Below are positions 20,801-31,980 of a DNA stretch of 64,000 bases, one piece after another. This DNA comes from Montifringilla adamsi. Its lineage: Eukaryota > Chordata > Aves > Passeriformes > Passeridae. A program made the position numbers and the translations under genes. Under the pieces are notes generated by a model that saw nothing but the letters and a program-made list of their open reading frames with translations, was not told the origin of the DNA and searched no databases. Within the stretch, counting starts at the first letter, position 1; every line of letters starts with the position of its first letter. The stretch covers positions 412,815 to 476,814 of the forward strand of contig JAGGNK010007448.1 in the NCBI GenBank assembly GCA_017590115.1. The letters are read 5' to 3'.

Positions 20801-23394
20801 AAGGACGAGGAGCAGGTGCAGCTCAGAGGAAGCCGTGGTCCCGCTGCATCCCCTCACCGTTGTCCCCTCTCCCTGTGCCTGTCTGTGCATCCTGGCAAGG
20901 TGCTGCACCTCGTGTAGGGCACTGTCACCCCCACACCCGTGTGCTCCTCCCCAGGACCTCAGGCCAGCATCCAGGGGGGCACTGCAGCCCAGCCAGCTCT
21001 GTGCTGTCAGCACCAAGGGCGTGACATGGGGATTAGAAGGAGTGATGCCATGGGACTGAGACTGTGGTGTTATCACTGGTGTGGATCTGTGGTCCCTGAG
21101 CCCGGTGAGGTGCTTGTCCCCAGCCCCAGTAGCTTGAGCCCCCCTGCACTGAGGCTCTCCCTGCCTGGGCCACCAAGAAGGACAAGGCAGGTGAAACATC
21201 CTTTTGCAATGCTGGCAGCCCAGCTGGCGCCCTGTTTTTGTTTAGGATGATCCCTGCCTCTCCCAGCCCTCCTGGCTGGGGATTTCAGCAGCAGTGACGC
21301 ACGAACCTCCCAGGACTCGAGCAACTGGATGCTTGAGCCTGGAGCTCCAGGGCCATCTCAGCATCCCATCCTCTTTCTGCACCTCCACCCATGGAGCTGA
21401 GAAGCTGAAAGAAAACTCAAGTTCAGCAGATAACAGGAGCCAAACCTTCGGCGACTCCAAAAGGGCTGCAGAAGTCAGTGTGAGCTTGGCTAAGGCTGGC
21501 AGCATGAGCTCAGGTGGACGTAGGCTGGTACCCAAAACACCTGGAAGATGAGCAGTTCAGACAGCACTAGAGTCAGTTTTGCTCCTTCCTTCCTAAAAGC
21601 TGCATCTCCAAAGTGCTTTGAGTTACCTTGGTGATGCTGACCTCTGCCCAGAGGAGCCACCCTGGAACAGCCTCTGGGCCTTAGGGCTCCTTCCACCTGC
21701 TCTGCTGACAAATGTCACAGGCCAACGTCACTGGATCTCCTTGGCAGGGGTTGTACCAGTGAGACACAGCTCTCTGCCTGGAGAGCTCCTGGCTTGGGAA
21801 ATCCTCAGTGTAAAGGATCCAACCTGCTGTAAAGGAAAACAGTGCCCGGTGTGAACTCTTTGGGGCAATTCAGGGCAGCTCATGTCAGGGCAATTCCTTG
21901 GGTGTCTTCTGCTCACTGTATCATGGAACTACTCAACAGCCACCTGCAGTGATATCTCTTTTCCTACTCACCACCTACCCTCTCCTCTTTCTCCCTCTCT
22001 CCAAGATGGCTATCACCTGGTGAAAGGGCTACTCCTCCAGATGGAGGTTGCAACTCTCCCTTTGGTTGTGAAAGCACAGCCCTTGAGCATCCAGGAGTTT
22101 CTTTCAGGGACTTATCGAGAGTTGAAACCTCCCCAGATTGCAGGATGCCCCAGGCTCGGCACAGGCTGCCCTCTATTACCTCCAAGACCGGGAATTATGG
22201 ATCTGCCTCCGCACACCTCCTGCCTACAACCCAAAGCAGAGTGCCCAGGAAGGTGGGAGATGGTGGGAAGGGCAGTGAAAGAAAACCAGGTAACAACCCA
22301 GCAGAAGTGAAGCAGAGGTCAGGAGCTGACCATGCCCATCTGCCCACGTGTCTGTTTTCTCACATTTTTCCCAAGTGACTTCAGCTGCCCTTGCTGCACC
22401 CACAGCTTTGACCTTCAGACACTCTCCTCTTCCTCCAGCAATGCTCTACCCTGTGGCACCTTCGAGGTCCTTGCCCAAAGAGCAGAAACTCAGCAATTCA
22501 GCCTACTGGAGATCTCCACACCCTGTGGGTTCAAAGGCCACCTCTGGGTGCAGTGCTGGGGACAGCCGTCTCTCCAAGGGGATTTTCAGAGATCAGCTGG
22601 CTGGGCTATCTTCCCCTTTATGCCAAGAGCTTTCTTCACTGATCTTCTGATCACCAGTGCCTGGGAATCATAAAGGTGCACGTTGCTGCTCCTGCTCTGT
22701 TGCATTGGTCCAGTTCCTGTCCTTGGGTACCAGCAAACTCCCCAGCAGCAGAGGAGATGCTGGGTGTGTCAGCCTGGTACTTCCAGAGGGCAAAGGCTCT
22801 CTCTGCACACAACAGGCCTGAGTGCCCACAGCACCCGGGCAGCCCTTCCTGCCGGGGCTGGGAGTCGGGCTGTGATGCTCCCACATGGAAATGCAGCCTG
22901 GGCATCCTCCGCCAAACCTGCCTGCACATCCAGCAGCAGGGATTTCATGGCCATCTGGGCTCAGTAACCTGCTGCCAGTGGAAACACAGGGCTGCCAGTG
23001 GGATCCTGGCACCAGGGGCCGTTTGGTTCACAAAGAGGGAAAGGCTCTGTTTATTGAATCATTAACATCACTTCCCTCACTGCCAGCCAGGTACTCCGAG
23101 AGGTCTCTTAGGCAAGTGCTGACCTAGCCCAACCCTGCTAAGCTGGTAAGATGACATGGATCCCATGCCAGCCTGGTACTGCGTTCCCACTGCTTTCTCT
23201 GCTCCCGCTTTGCTATTAGTCATCCATTTCTGGAAGGTTTCTCATGCATAATAAAGTGTTTCAACACTTGCATAAGCCAATTCTTCTCATCAGGAGTGAC
23301 CTGCTGCATTTCCCAACACTTTCCCTAGGCAGTTCTTCCAACTGCCACGAAATATGGAGTTAAAACATGAAGTTTTCTATCCCCCCTCGAGGCA

Positions 23395-23460
23395 AAAGGT
23401 GTGGGAAATCAAACAGATAAGAATGCCTTTAATTAGTATCATTTGCATAAGCTCTGGGAA
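23395..23460. promoter_or_regulatory. Candidate enhancer: RBPJ-, GATA-, homeodomain- and POU-type cores
   Basis: Within about 50 bp lie GTGGGAA (23401-23407), AGATAAG (23415-23421), TTTAATTAG (23428-23436) and a perfect octamer ATTTGCAT (23441-23448). A related ATGCATAATAAAG sits 190 bp to the left. There is no open frame. The call rests on motif clustering only. Confidence 0.35.
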
Positions 23461-26400
23461 AGGCTCACCTGACAGCTCCAAGGGCCTTGCTTGTCTGGGA
23501 GCATCAGCCATGGCTAAAATGGGCAGATTAGCAGAGTTCCTCTGACTGGGGAGATAGTGAGAGTCAGGGTGATAGAGCCCTGGAGGCTCCATGGGTACCC
23601 CAGCTCCTACTGGCTCCTCCGTGGGACACCCCAGCTCCCACTGCCTCCTTGTCTGTGCAGCCCAGATGCTGCTGGCTCCCTTTCAGGTCCCCCCAGCTCC
23701 CACTGGATTCTTGGCAGGGCACCCCTTTCTCCATTTCCACCTCCCAGTTTGCAGCTGCTCTGGGCAAAGAGGTGACTCGTGGGCTGGGGTGAAGGGCAGG
23801 GATGGGAAGAGAGGAGAGGAAGCACAGGCACATCCCTGGATAAGGGTGGAGGCTGTGGAGTGGGCTCGGCATGCAGCAGGGATGGGAGCAGGCCGTGTGG
23901 GCTCTGCTCTTCTCTCCCTCGCTGCACTCACGCTCCCTGGAGCGCAGATGCTGCTGGTCCCCAACCACAAACCCCATCCCCTGCCGTCACTGCCAGGGGT
24001 GACAACCAAAGCCCTTTTCAGTGCCTCAAGGCCTTTGCAGTGATGAGAATCTCACCCCACACTACACCTAAACCCACATGCAAAGCTGAATTTCCCAGAG
24101 GAAAAAAATATTATGCTCAACCCGCCTCCCGCTGCACACATCCCCCCTCGGATCCCTCCAGTTGCCTCTCAGCTGCCTCAAGTCTCACTTGCTTATCTTC
24201 CCTTCCAGCTGGTCTGGGCGCCCCAAAAAGCTGAAGCTGCCACAGCACCCTTGACCCAGCCTTCACTGTAGCTGTGAACCCTGTTTATTCAGCACCCAGC
24301 ACATGGGTGCTGCTCCGGGACAGGCTGCTGGCAAGTTTAATAACAAAGCAAACTTGTAATAACTGCCTCCTAATGAGGTTACGCAGCATCCCTGAAGACT
24401 TGGTTTAGGGTGAGCTCTGTGCCAGGAGCTGCCGGGGCTGAGGTGTGAGCTGTCCCTTCCCACCCCCCTGACTGCGGTGCCTCGGCTCCTCCAGCCCTAC
24501 ATCAGCACCTTCCTGCCTTGTAAATGTGCTTTATATCCAACCCTGGGGTGAAGGTTAGCCCCTCCTGTGTCATGCAATTCCAGGACACCCACCTCCTACT
24601 CCAGTCTGCTCCAGAGCCTGTGCCACAGCAGGAGAAGGGTTAATTTACCCAGCTCCCTGCAATGCAGCTCATTGCTGCTCCTCTGTATCAAGCTACTGAG
24701 TTTTATCCAGCTGGAGGTGAGAACTCTGCTCTTGGTCAGAGGATTCCAGAGGCTGATGAACCTCAGAGCTGGGAAAAAAGCTCTAATCAAGTTCTGGAAT
24801 TTCCCAGCACTGGAAACAGAGTGAGGGTCTACATCCTGCCAGCTCATATACCAAAACTAAAATGCAGGTGGAAATCTGGCTACCAAGCAACCCCAGACCT
24901 TCAGGAGCAACATGTTTTGGCACCAGAAATGGAAGAGGTCATTCAGATACACTACACTACACTACTACTAAGAGCCCTGGAAACTGCAAAGGGACGAAGC
25001 TTTTCTCTGTCTAGAGGATCCCCGTGCTCAGGTCACTGACAGTCAGGCACCGGCACTGCTCATCCTCCCCCGAGGGCTCGCTGGCTGAGCTGTGAGCTGG
25101 GTTCTTGCCTGAGCTGGGCCCCAGGAATCCCCAGGGCAGCCCATGAAGCCTCTTCCCTGCTGCACCTTCCCCTGAACATGCAGCCAAGCTGGGGGCTGTG
25201 TCCTCTGCTCCTGGGGCTGGACAAGCTTTAAGAAATTATCTTTATTGTGTATTAAGCAACGACCACCCTTATTCCAGCTCCTTCTGGCTTCCCCAGGCAG
25301 CTGTCCTCCCTCTGACTGAGGTCCTGGGACCAGCTGTGTAATGTACATCAGGGGCCTGTTCCCCTGCCCAGTGCTGAGCCCTTGGAGCTGTGCCTGGCTG
25401 GAAGCTGTATCCTCAGCTCTCTGCTTTTCCCCAGAGCAGTTCTCAGCCCTGTGCAAATGGTCAGGGCCACCCTGGGCCAGGTGGCTGCCCAGTTCTGCTC
25501 CTCCATGGCCATCTGAGCGTACTGCTGCCCTCTCCTCTGCCTTCCCCAGGGAGGCATGGGGCTGCCCTGGGCTGGTTCCCCAGGCCAGCACTGCAGCTGA
25601 GTGGGGTGAGGATATGTGGGCAGAGGCAGAACCAGGGAAGTTTGGCTCATGTTTCAGCTTCTATTTTTATCTGGGAACCCAAGTCTGCTATGCAGAGGCC
25701 CCCGGGGGACACACTGCCTTCCCCAGCTGGAACCAGATACCATCAGAGCACTATCTGCCCTTCCCTATCACCTGCCAGACCTCCGGGTAGAGGACAGCAT
25801 CACCCGAGGCACTGGGACATCCTCCTGGCTCCTGGTGTGCTGCGGCAGGAGGGAAGGAGCTGGGGAGCAGCTCTGCAGGCCAGGTCCCCATGCCTCCATC
25901 TGCTCTGAGGTCAGGAACACTTCATCACAGGTGGAGATGCACAACAGCCCTGACACACTGTCACCAGGCCACCACCCAGGTCAGCAGCCAAGTGTTGATG
26001 TCCCTTCTGAAGCTGGACTTCAGTTCTGTGCCAGGGGAGAGGGATGCTCAGGGCCTGGGGTCATGCCTGCAACCCCCAGCCCACCAGGTGCCCTGCAGAG
26101 CCCGTGCTGATGATGTGGGGCTGCACCAGCCCCATCCCTTTCAATTTGTTAAAGCAAATAAACCTGATTTAGTGGCCAGGGCTGCAGGAAAATGGGAACT
26201 TGAGCCACTCCAGCCCGAGCAGCTCGTGTGTAGTTGTAGGTTGGCCAGGGCAGAGGCTGCACTCACTGATGGAGAGCTGGCTCCTGGTGTGGGAGCCCCT
26301 GGTCCTGGGCAATGCCAGTGAGCAAGGGGGCACAGCTGGGAGGAGGTGAGCCCCCATCCCGGTGCAAAAAAAAACCAGCGTGAGAAAGGAAATCTGAGCG

Positions 26401-26654
26401 AGGCCTGGAGCAATCTACCCAATCCAGCGGAAACAATGGCCCAGGAAGAAAAACCAGTTCCTACACATAAGGTAGAATAGGCTGGGAAGGCTGGAGGAGG
26501 GGCGGGAGGCTCCCAGCACAAACAAGCCGGGCATTATGCGGCTGTGCTGCGCGGGGCACCGTGCCCCTTCCCAGCGTGGGGCACCCCTAATCCTGGTGGG
26601 CTGGGCTGGCACCCACCCCAGCGATGGACAGTCCGGAGCAGCTCGGGCTGCCGG

Positions 26655-27035
26655 GGCTCAGCATCCAGGCTGGGCTGGGCTGCATTTAGCGCCCAAACTG
26701 GCTCAGCTCCCCGGTTTAACTCAGCTGGGCTCAACGTCCAGGCTGAGATCAGTCACTGGTCTGAGATTAGACCTGAAAATGGGATCAGAAACGTTTTGCC
26801 CGGGATTAACCAACATTTTGAAATTAGCCCCCAGGCTGGGCTCACTTCCAGGCAGGGTTTACTCTAGGACGGGCTCATCTCCAAACTAAGCTCACCCCCG
26901 GGATGGGCTGATCCTCCAACTGAGCTCAGCCTCAGGATGGGATGATCCACACGGTGAGCTCATCCCCAACAGGGCTCAGCCCCAGGCTGAGCTTATTCCC
27001 AGACAGGGCTCAACCCCAGGCTGAGCTCAGCCCAA
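26655..27035. repeat. Degenerate 20-27-bp minisatellite of CTCAGCCCCAGGCTGAG type
   Basis: Variants of CTCANCCCCAGGCTGAGC recur about fifteen times with irregular spacing, most regularly at 26860-27035. The unit is itself near-palindromic (GCTGAG...CTCAGC). No coding potential beyond repeat-driven frames. Confidence 0.65.
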
Positions 27036-29199
27036 AGGGCTGGAGAATGCAGGGAGTTGCTGGCTGGGCTCCCCCAGGCTGCTGGGACGTGGGTCCTGGA
27101 CACTTTGGGGAAGTGCTGCACTGCTGCCAGCTTGGCAACCTCCTCACCTTCCCAGATCCCACGTGGGAAGCTCATTGTCCCTCTGGCCAGCACACCCCAG
27201 CAGGCAAACCCTGGGCTGTGGGATGGGGAAAACCCAGCTGCACAAATCAGCTCCAGCACGGTCCAGAGGCTGCTCCCTGCCCTGGCCACGGGCACCGATC
27301 CAGACCCTTGGCTGTGGTGCAGCAGTTGGGATATGCCAGGGGGTTGTGCTCCCCACAGCTGGGAGAGCTGCATGGTTTCATTCTGAAGCAGAATCTTAAA
27401 CTCCTAAAATCAAAACCACCATCACGATCCTCACATGAGCAGTGTGGCTGTGCCACTGGCACTGGAAGAGGTGTTTGGCCCCCCAGGCCAGCCTTCGCTG
27501 CTGAGGCTGAGGACAGATGGGTGTCCCCAGAACATGGGCCACTGATTTATCCTGGCCTGGCACCAACTGTCACTTTGGGGATGGTCCCGGTGAGTGTGGG
27601 CCTACTCCAAAAACTGTCACCACCTGGGCACAAAGAGTGTAGGGAGGGAGCCAAAGAGAAAAGGCAGATCCCACCCTGACAGGGTCCAAAAGGGCTGCAG
27701 TACCCTATGCTTGGCCAAGAAGGACTGGGAACAAGCTGGGGCTCGGGAGGTGTCATGGAGTGTGCCACACTGATGGGGACATCCCTGAGCTGATGGTCCT
27801 GGGACCCTGGGGTCCTGGGCAGTGGGCAGGGGGTTGCTCCCAGGCAGCCCATGGGCGGGTGAGGAGGAGGAAGCCTGTGCTCTGCTGAGTTTCTTTGCCC
27901 AGTGTCTCACTGCAGGTGTGCCAGCATCCTTCTCCCTAGACAGCCCCTTGTGGGGTAGGATTTGTGCTGGTCACCTCTGGGATTTCACACCTCTGGGTGT
28001 GGCTGTAGGACATGCCATGGGGGAAGGCCCATGGACTGCCCAACATTTACTGAGAAACCTTTGGTAGGGCAAGAGTGGACAAGGGGTGGATTTGGGTCAG
28101 TACCAGGCTGCTGCCAAGCACTTTTGGAAGGCTGTCCCTGTCTGAGGCAAGGGCTGAATGTACCCTGAGGGTGCAACTCTTCCCACAGTGAGCAGAGCAT
28201 GACACTGCACAGCTGGGTTCAGGCAGCATTCCCAGCACAGAGGGGCTCATAGGGACCACCATCCTCTTTGAGATCAACCATCTGCATCTCATCCCGAGGA
28301 AAAACACCAGCTCTTCACACACAACTTCTCCAAAAGGCTCCCCAGAGCAGTCTCAGAGAGAAGCCACACTGGCTGCTAGCTGGGACCAGCGAGAGGAAAA
28401 CCCTGGGAGCAGGGGAAGACCTCTGCTGCCAGAATAAGAACAAACCCCAGGAAACCTTGGGCACTTATTCTCCATGTTCCCAGCCTGACACCTCCCAGAT
28501 GTGTTAACATGACCCCAGCGTGTTGGTGACACGTGGGGTCACCATGGTGTGATGAGGGGCCCAACCTGTCCACAGCTCCTCACCACAGCAGCAGGGGGTG
28601 CAGGGAGCGATCTACAGCATCACAGGCTTGTGTCACACACACAAAAAGGTAAAAAGAGGCAATAATGTGGCATATTTTTTTTGCCCTTGCTGGGCCCAAG
28701 GGAGTTGCTGTCTATGTTTCAGTGGCCAAGTGGAGAAGGCAAAGCTGGGGCAGATGACAGGAGTGATCTGACCCTGCCACGCCTGGGTTTGTCCTTTCCC
28801 TGACGGACAGGACGTGGGCAGGTGAGTGGTGGCAGAACTGTAATTTCACCCTGCAGAAAAAAATACCTTCGAGTGAAAAATGCTGATGGGCAATTTGTGG
28901 GGGTGAAGTTGGAGCAGAAAGGTGTATGCTTCATTCCTCACATTCCTCTCCAGCTTCCTTGGGATAATGGCTGTGCTCCCCAGGGCCCTCCCAGTGCCCA
29001 GGGGGTGATGGAGAGGGCTGAGGATCCTGTCCTTCCACCTTGCTGCCTCCACCAGCTGGGCAGGGCTGAGCATCTTCCCCTCCTTTCCCATTGTTGGGGC
29101 AGAGGAATAGGACTGAGGTCTCCGTCCTGCTGGGGTCTGTGAAATGAAATCTGTGATCAGTGTGGGCTGCACCTTCAGGAACAGCTGGGTGAGGGACCC

Positions 29200-29640
29200 T
29201 CACAGGCACCGCCGTGTCCCCAGGTCCCATCCTGCCGAATCCCGGCATCCTGCCACATGCACGGCCAGCACACTGCCTGCCCGAGGCCACACCAGAGCAG
29301 GGCATCTCGGGCTCATCCCAGCGTCCGAGCACAGAGGGATGTCCTCTCCTGCAGACACCTCCCCGTGTCCCCTCTCCTGCAGCACCACCCCGAAGCTCCG
29401 AGGAGGAGCCGCGCTCCGTCCCCGGCTCCCTCCCGGGCACTGCGAGGGCACCGCGCCAGCAGCTGATGGGAAAGTTCAGGGTCGGGGCGAGCGCGGGAGC
29501 GGCTCATAAAGGGCTCTTTGTGCCGCAGGTCTGCCCCGGCTCCCGTACGGAGCCCGCGGCCCCACAGCGAAATGCAGCCCAGAAATATGACAAGACATCT
29601 TTTTCCCAGGCTGCTGTTAAACTCTAATTAAACATTTCAG
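29200..29640. promoter_or_regulatory. CpG-rich islet ending in an AT-rich element
   Basis: A CpG-rich segment (29200-29580) contains TCATAAAGGG at about 29506, a weak TATA-like box. It is followed by an AT-rich run with TCTAATTAAACATTTCAG (about 29623-29640). No exon with clear splice sites was identified. Confidence 0.3.
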
Positions 29641-31514
29641 CACACTCGAGCAAGGGAATGTCTGCTTCTCAGGCCCGGGCCATCCCAGCTGGAAATCGTC
29701 CCCTCCGATGCCAGCGGGCTGGTGCGGGCTGACCCAGAAAGATGCTCCTTGGGCGTAGGGATGATGTGAACCCACACACCAGAGGGGACAACCTGCTCCT
29801 CTCCAACCCCTCCATGCCAGCGTGGGTCCACTGCTGCCTCCCACTCTGGAGAAGGCATCCAGTCTGGAACAGCTGGAGAAGGGGACATGCAGACAGGTCC
29901 ATCGTGGCAGTGCCATCCCTGGCACTTTGCATTCCCCACCATGGGAGCTGGGGTCCCTGTACCTGCTGGGGCAGCAGCCCAGGGTGCACAGCCTGCAGGG
30001 GCAGGAGGCAGCAGCTCCTTCAAGAGATGCTGTCAGAAAATCTACTGAGGCTAGAATTGGCGTCCTGCTATTTTAAAGAATGAAAGAAAAAGAAAATGGC
30101 CCAAAAGAGCAGTGAAGCCAGGCAGCTCCAGGAGTGAGGAGCCCTGTAAGGCAACAGTCTGGAGCACAGCAGCTTGGAGACCCCCCTAAAATCACCTGGA
30201 TGTCCAGGACAGGTCTTGTGACAGTGAGCTGGCACAGCTCTCCACATTATTAAACACTGACTTTGGACATTAATTGCAGCAATTCTTCACCACCTTGTTT
30301 CTAGCAGGCACAGACCAGATGCAAAAATATCCCACCCCTGATGCTCTGGTGTCTGACCCAGCCTCATGGAGGGGACACAGTGTCACTGAACTACTGCCCT
30401 GCAGCAACCCTTGTCCCACCTGAGCACAGCCCAGTGGGAGCAGCAGACCAAGGACAGGCACTGCTGGGGGTTGGGGAGCTGCTGGTTTCCCATGGGCAAC
30501 CTCAGCATCAGAACCAGGTCACCCAGGAAAGGATTACTCCAAAAAGGTGCCATTTCTGAGATCAGTAAGTGCTGGGAAAGTGTCTGCCCTGAGACTCCAA
30601 GCAGTGTGACAGACCAAGCAATGACACTTGTAATTTGGCATCCCATGGGGTGGAATTTGGCAGAACTGGTCTCTCCTGCTCTGAGGACATTCCAGCTCCT
30701 GCATGGGCAGTCTGAACTGAACTCCCTCAATACATACAGCAACCATGGGTTTAATCCAGCTCTGCCCCCTCAGTCAGACAAGCAGCAGCAGCTCCTGGGG
30801 GAGCTTCATCCTGGCCCATTGAGGTCCCAAGGCCGAGGTTCCTGTCACTGTCCTGGCAATCACCCCTGGGAACCCTCCCTCTGGTGTTGTGCCTGCCCTC
30901 ACTGGATGCTCCCCACTAAGAAAATGGCAACACCAATCTATATCTGGTCCCCACCGATGGCATGTGACTGTGGATGGCTGACAGCCCTGGAGGGGATCAC
31001 TGCCACATGCAGGGCTGTCCCCAGGTGCCACACGCTTACAGAGTTTGTCCTTGTCCTTTCACTGCAGCAGGATGGGGAGGAAGGCTGAGTTTTGGAAGAA
31101 ATCTTGACTTTTCTAGGAAAAGCAAGGCAGGCAGCAGGGTCTTTACATCATCCCTGTGCAGCACCTGGGCTGTGCTGCGCTGTCCAGGCTTTGTGGGGAT
31201 GTATCTGTCCCTGAATCCTGATCCACTGAGGGTGCCCCAGGTGGCACCGTGAGCCCCAGTCCTAGCACAGACACGGCTGCCAGGCAGCAGGGGAGGTGAC
31301 AGCCGTGGGGACACCGACTGAGGGCACCCACCCCCGTGCTGTGCACATGCCAAGGGGGCTCATCCCTATGGTCCCCCAGAGACCCCATCCCACTGGGAAC
31401 AACAACCCACACCTCCCTGTGTGCCCCAGCTGGGGAGACTGTGACACCACGAGCCGGTGACAGGAGCCAGATCCTGAACTATTGTCCGACTGTTTCCCAG
31501 GCTCTTCTACCGGC

Positions 31515-31980
31515 TCTGAGGGTGCGAGTGCCAGTGCAGCGGGGTCGGGGTGCGAGGGAAGCGGAGACAAAGGCGTTACACCGCCCTCCTCCTCCTCCTC
31601 CTCCTCCTCCTCCTCCTCCCTGCGCTCGGCGAGGAGGGGGCACGCTGGGAAGGGAAAAGGTTCCCAAGGCGAAGGTGTTAAATACCCTTCTCCCGTGCTG
31701 CTGTCACCTCGCGGCCCCGGGGGTGTGAGAATCAGACTCTATTATCCCCTCCCGAGGAACTAACATACTGTACTAACCTTTTCACATGAAAGCTACGCTC
31801 TGTTTGCCAACAAAAGCCGACGCTTGGTTCCCAGGAGTGGGGAAAACCCAACCCTACGGCACTGAGCGGGGGCTCCGGGGCCAGCCCACCCGCCTGCCCC
31901 AGACCCGCACCAGAGGGAGCGAGGGGTGCCCGGGGCTCTGCGCTTGGGGGTCAGCCGGCTGCTCCGCTGGGCTGGAGCAC
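31515..31980. promoter_or_regulatory. CpG-rich islet around a CCT repeat
   Basis: CpG-containing sequence flanks the CCT tract and continues to about 31980. It includes AGGTGTTAAATACCC (31671-31685), a T-box-like, partly palindromic motif. No first exon recognised. Confidence 0.3.
31584..31620. repeat. (CCT)12 trinucleotide microsatellite
   Basis: An uninterrupted CCT run of about 36 bp inside a CpG-rich islet. It encodes poly-Ser, poly-Pro or poly-Gly depending on frame and strand, but no gene context supports translation. Confidence 0.95.

Noticed and set aside
25768..25956. Minus-strand segment with acceptor CCTGACCTCAG and donor GGCAG|GTGATA
   Set aside because: The splice-like ends are good, but no frame resembles EXD3 or any protein I know. 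Kept only as a note.
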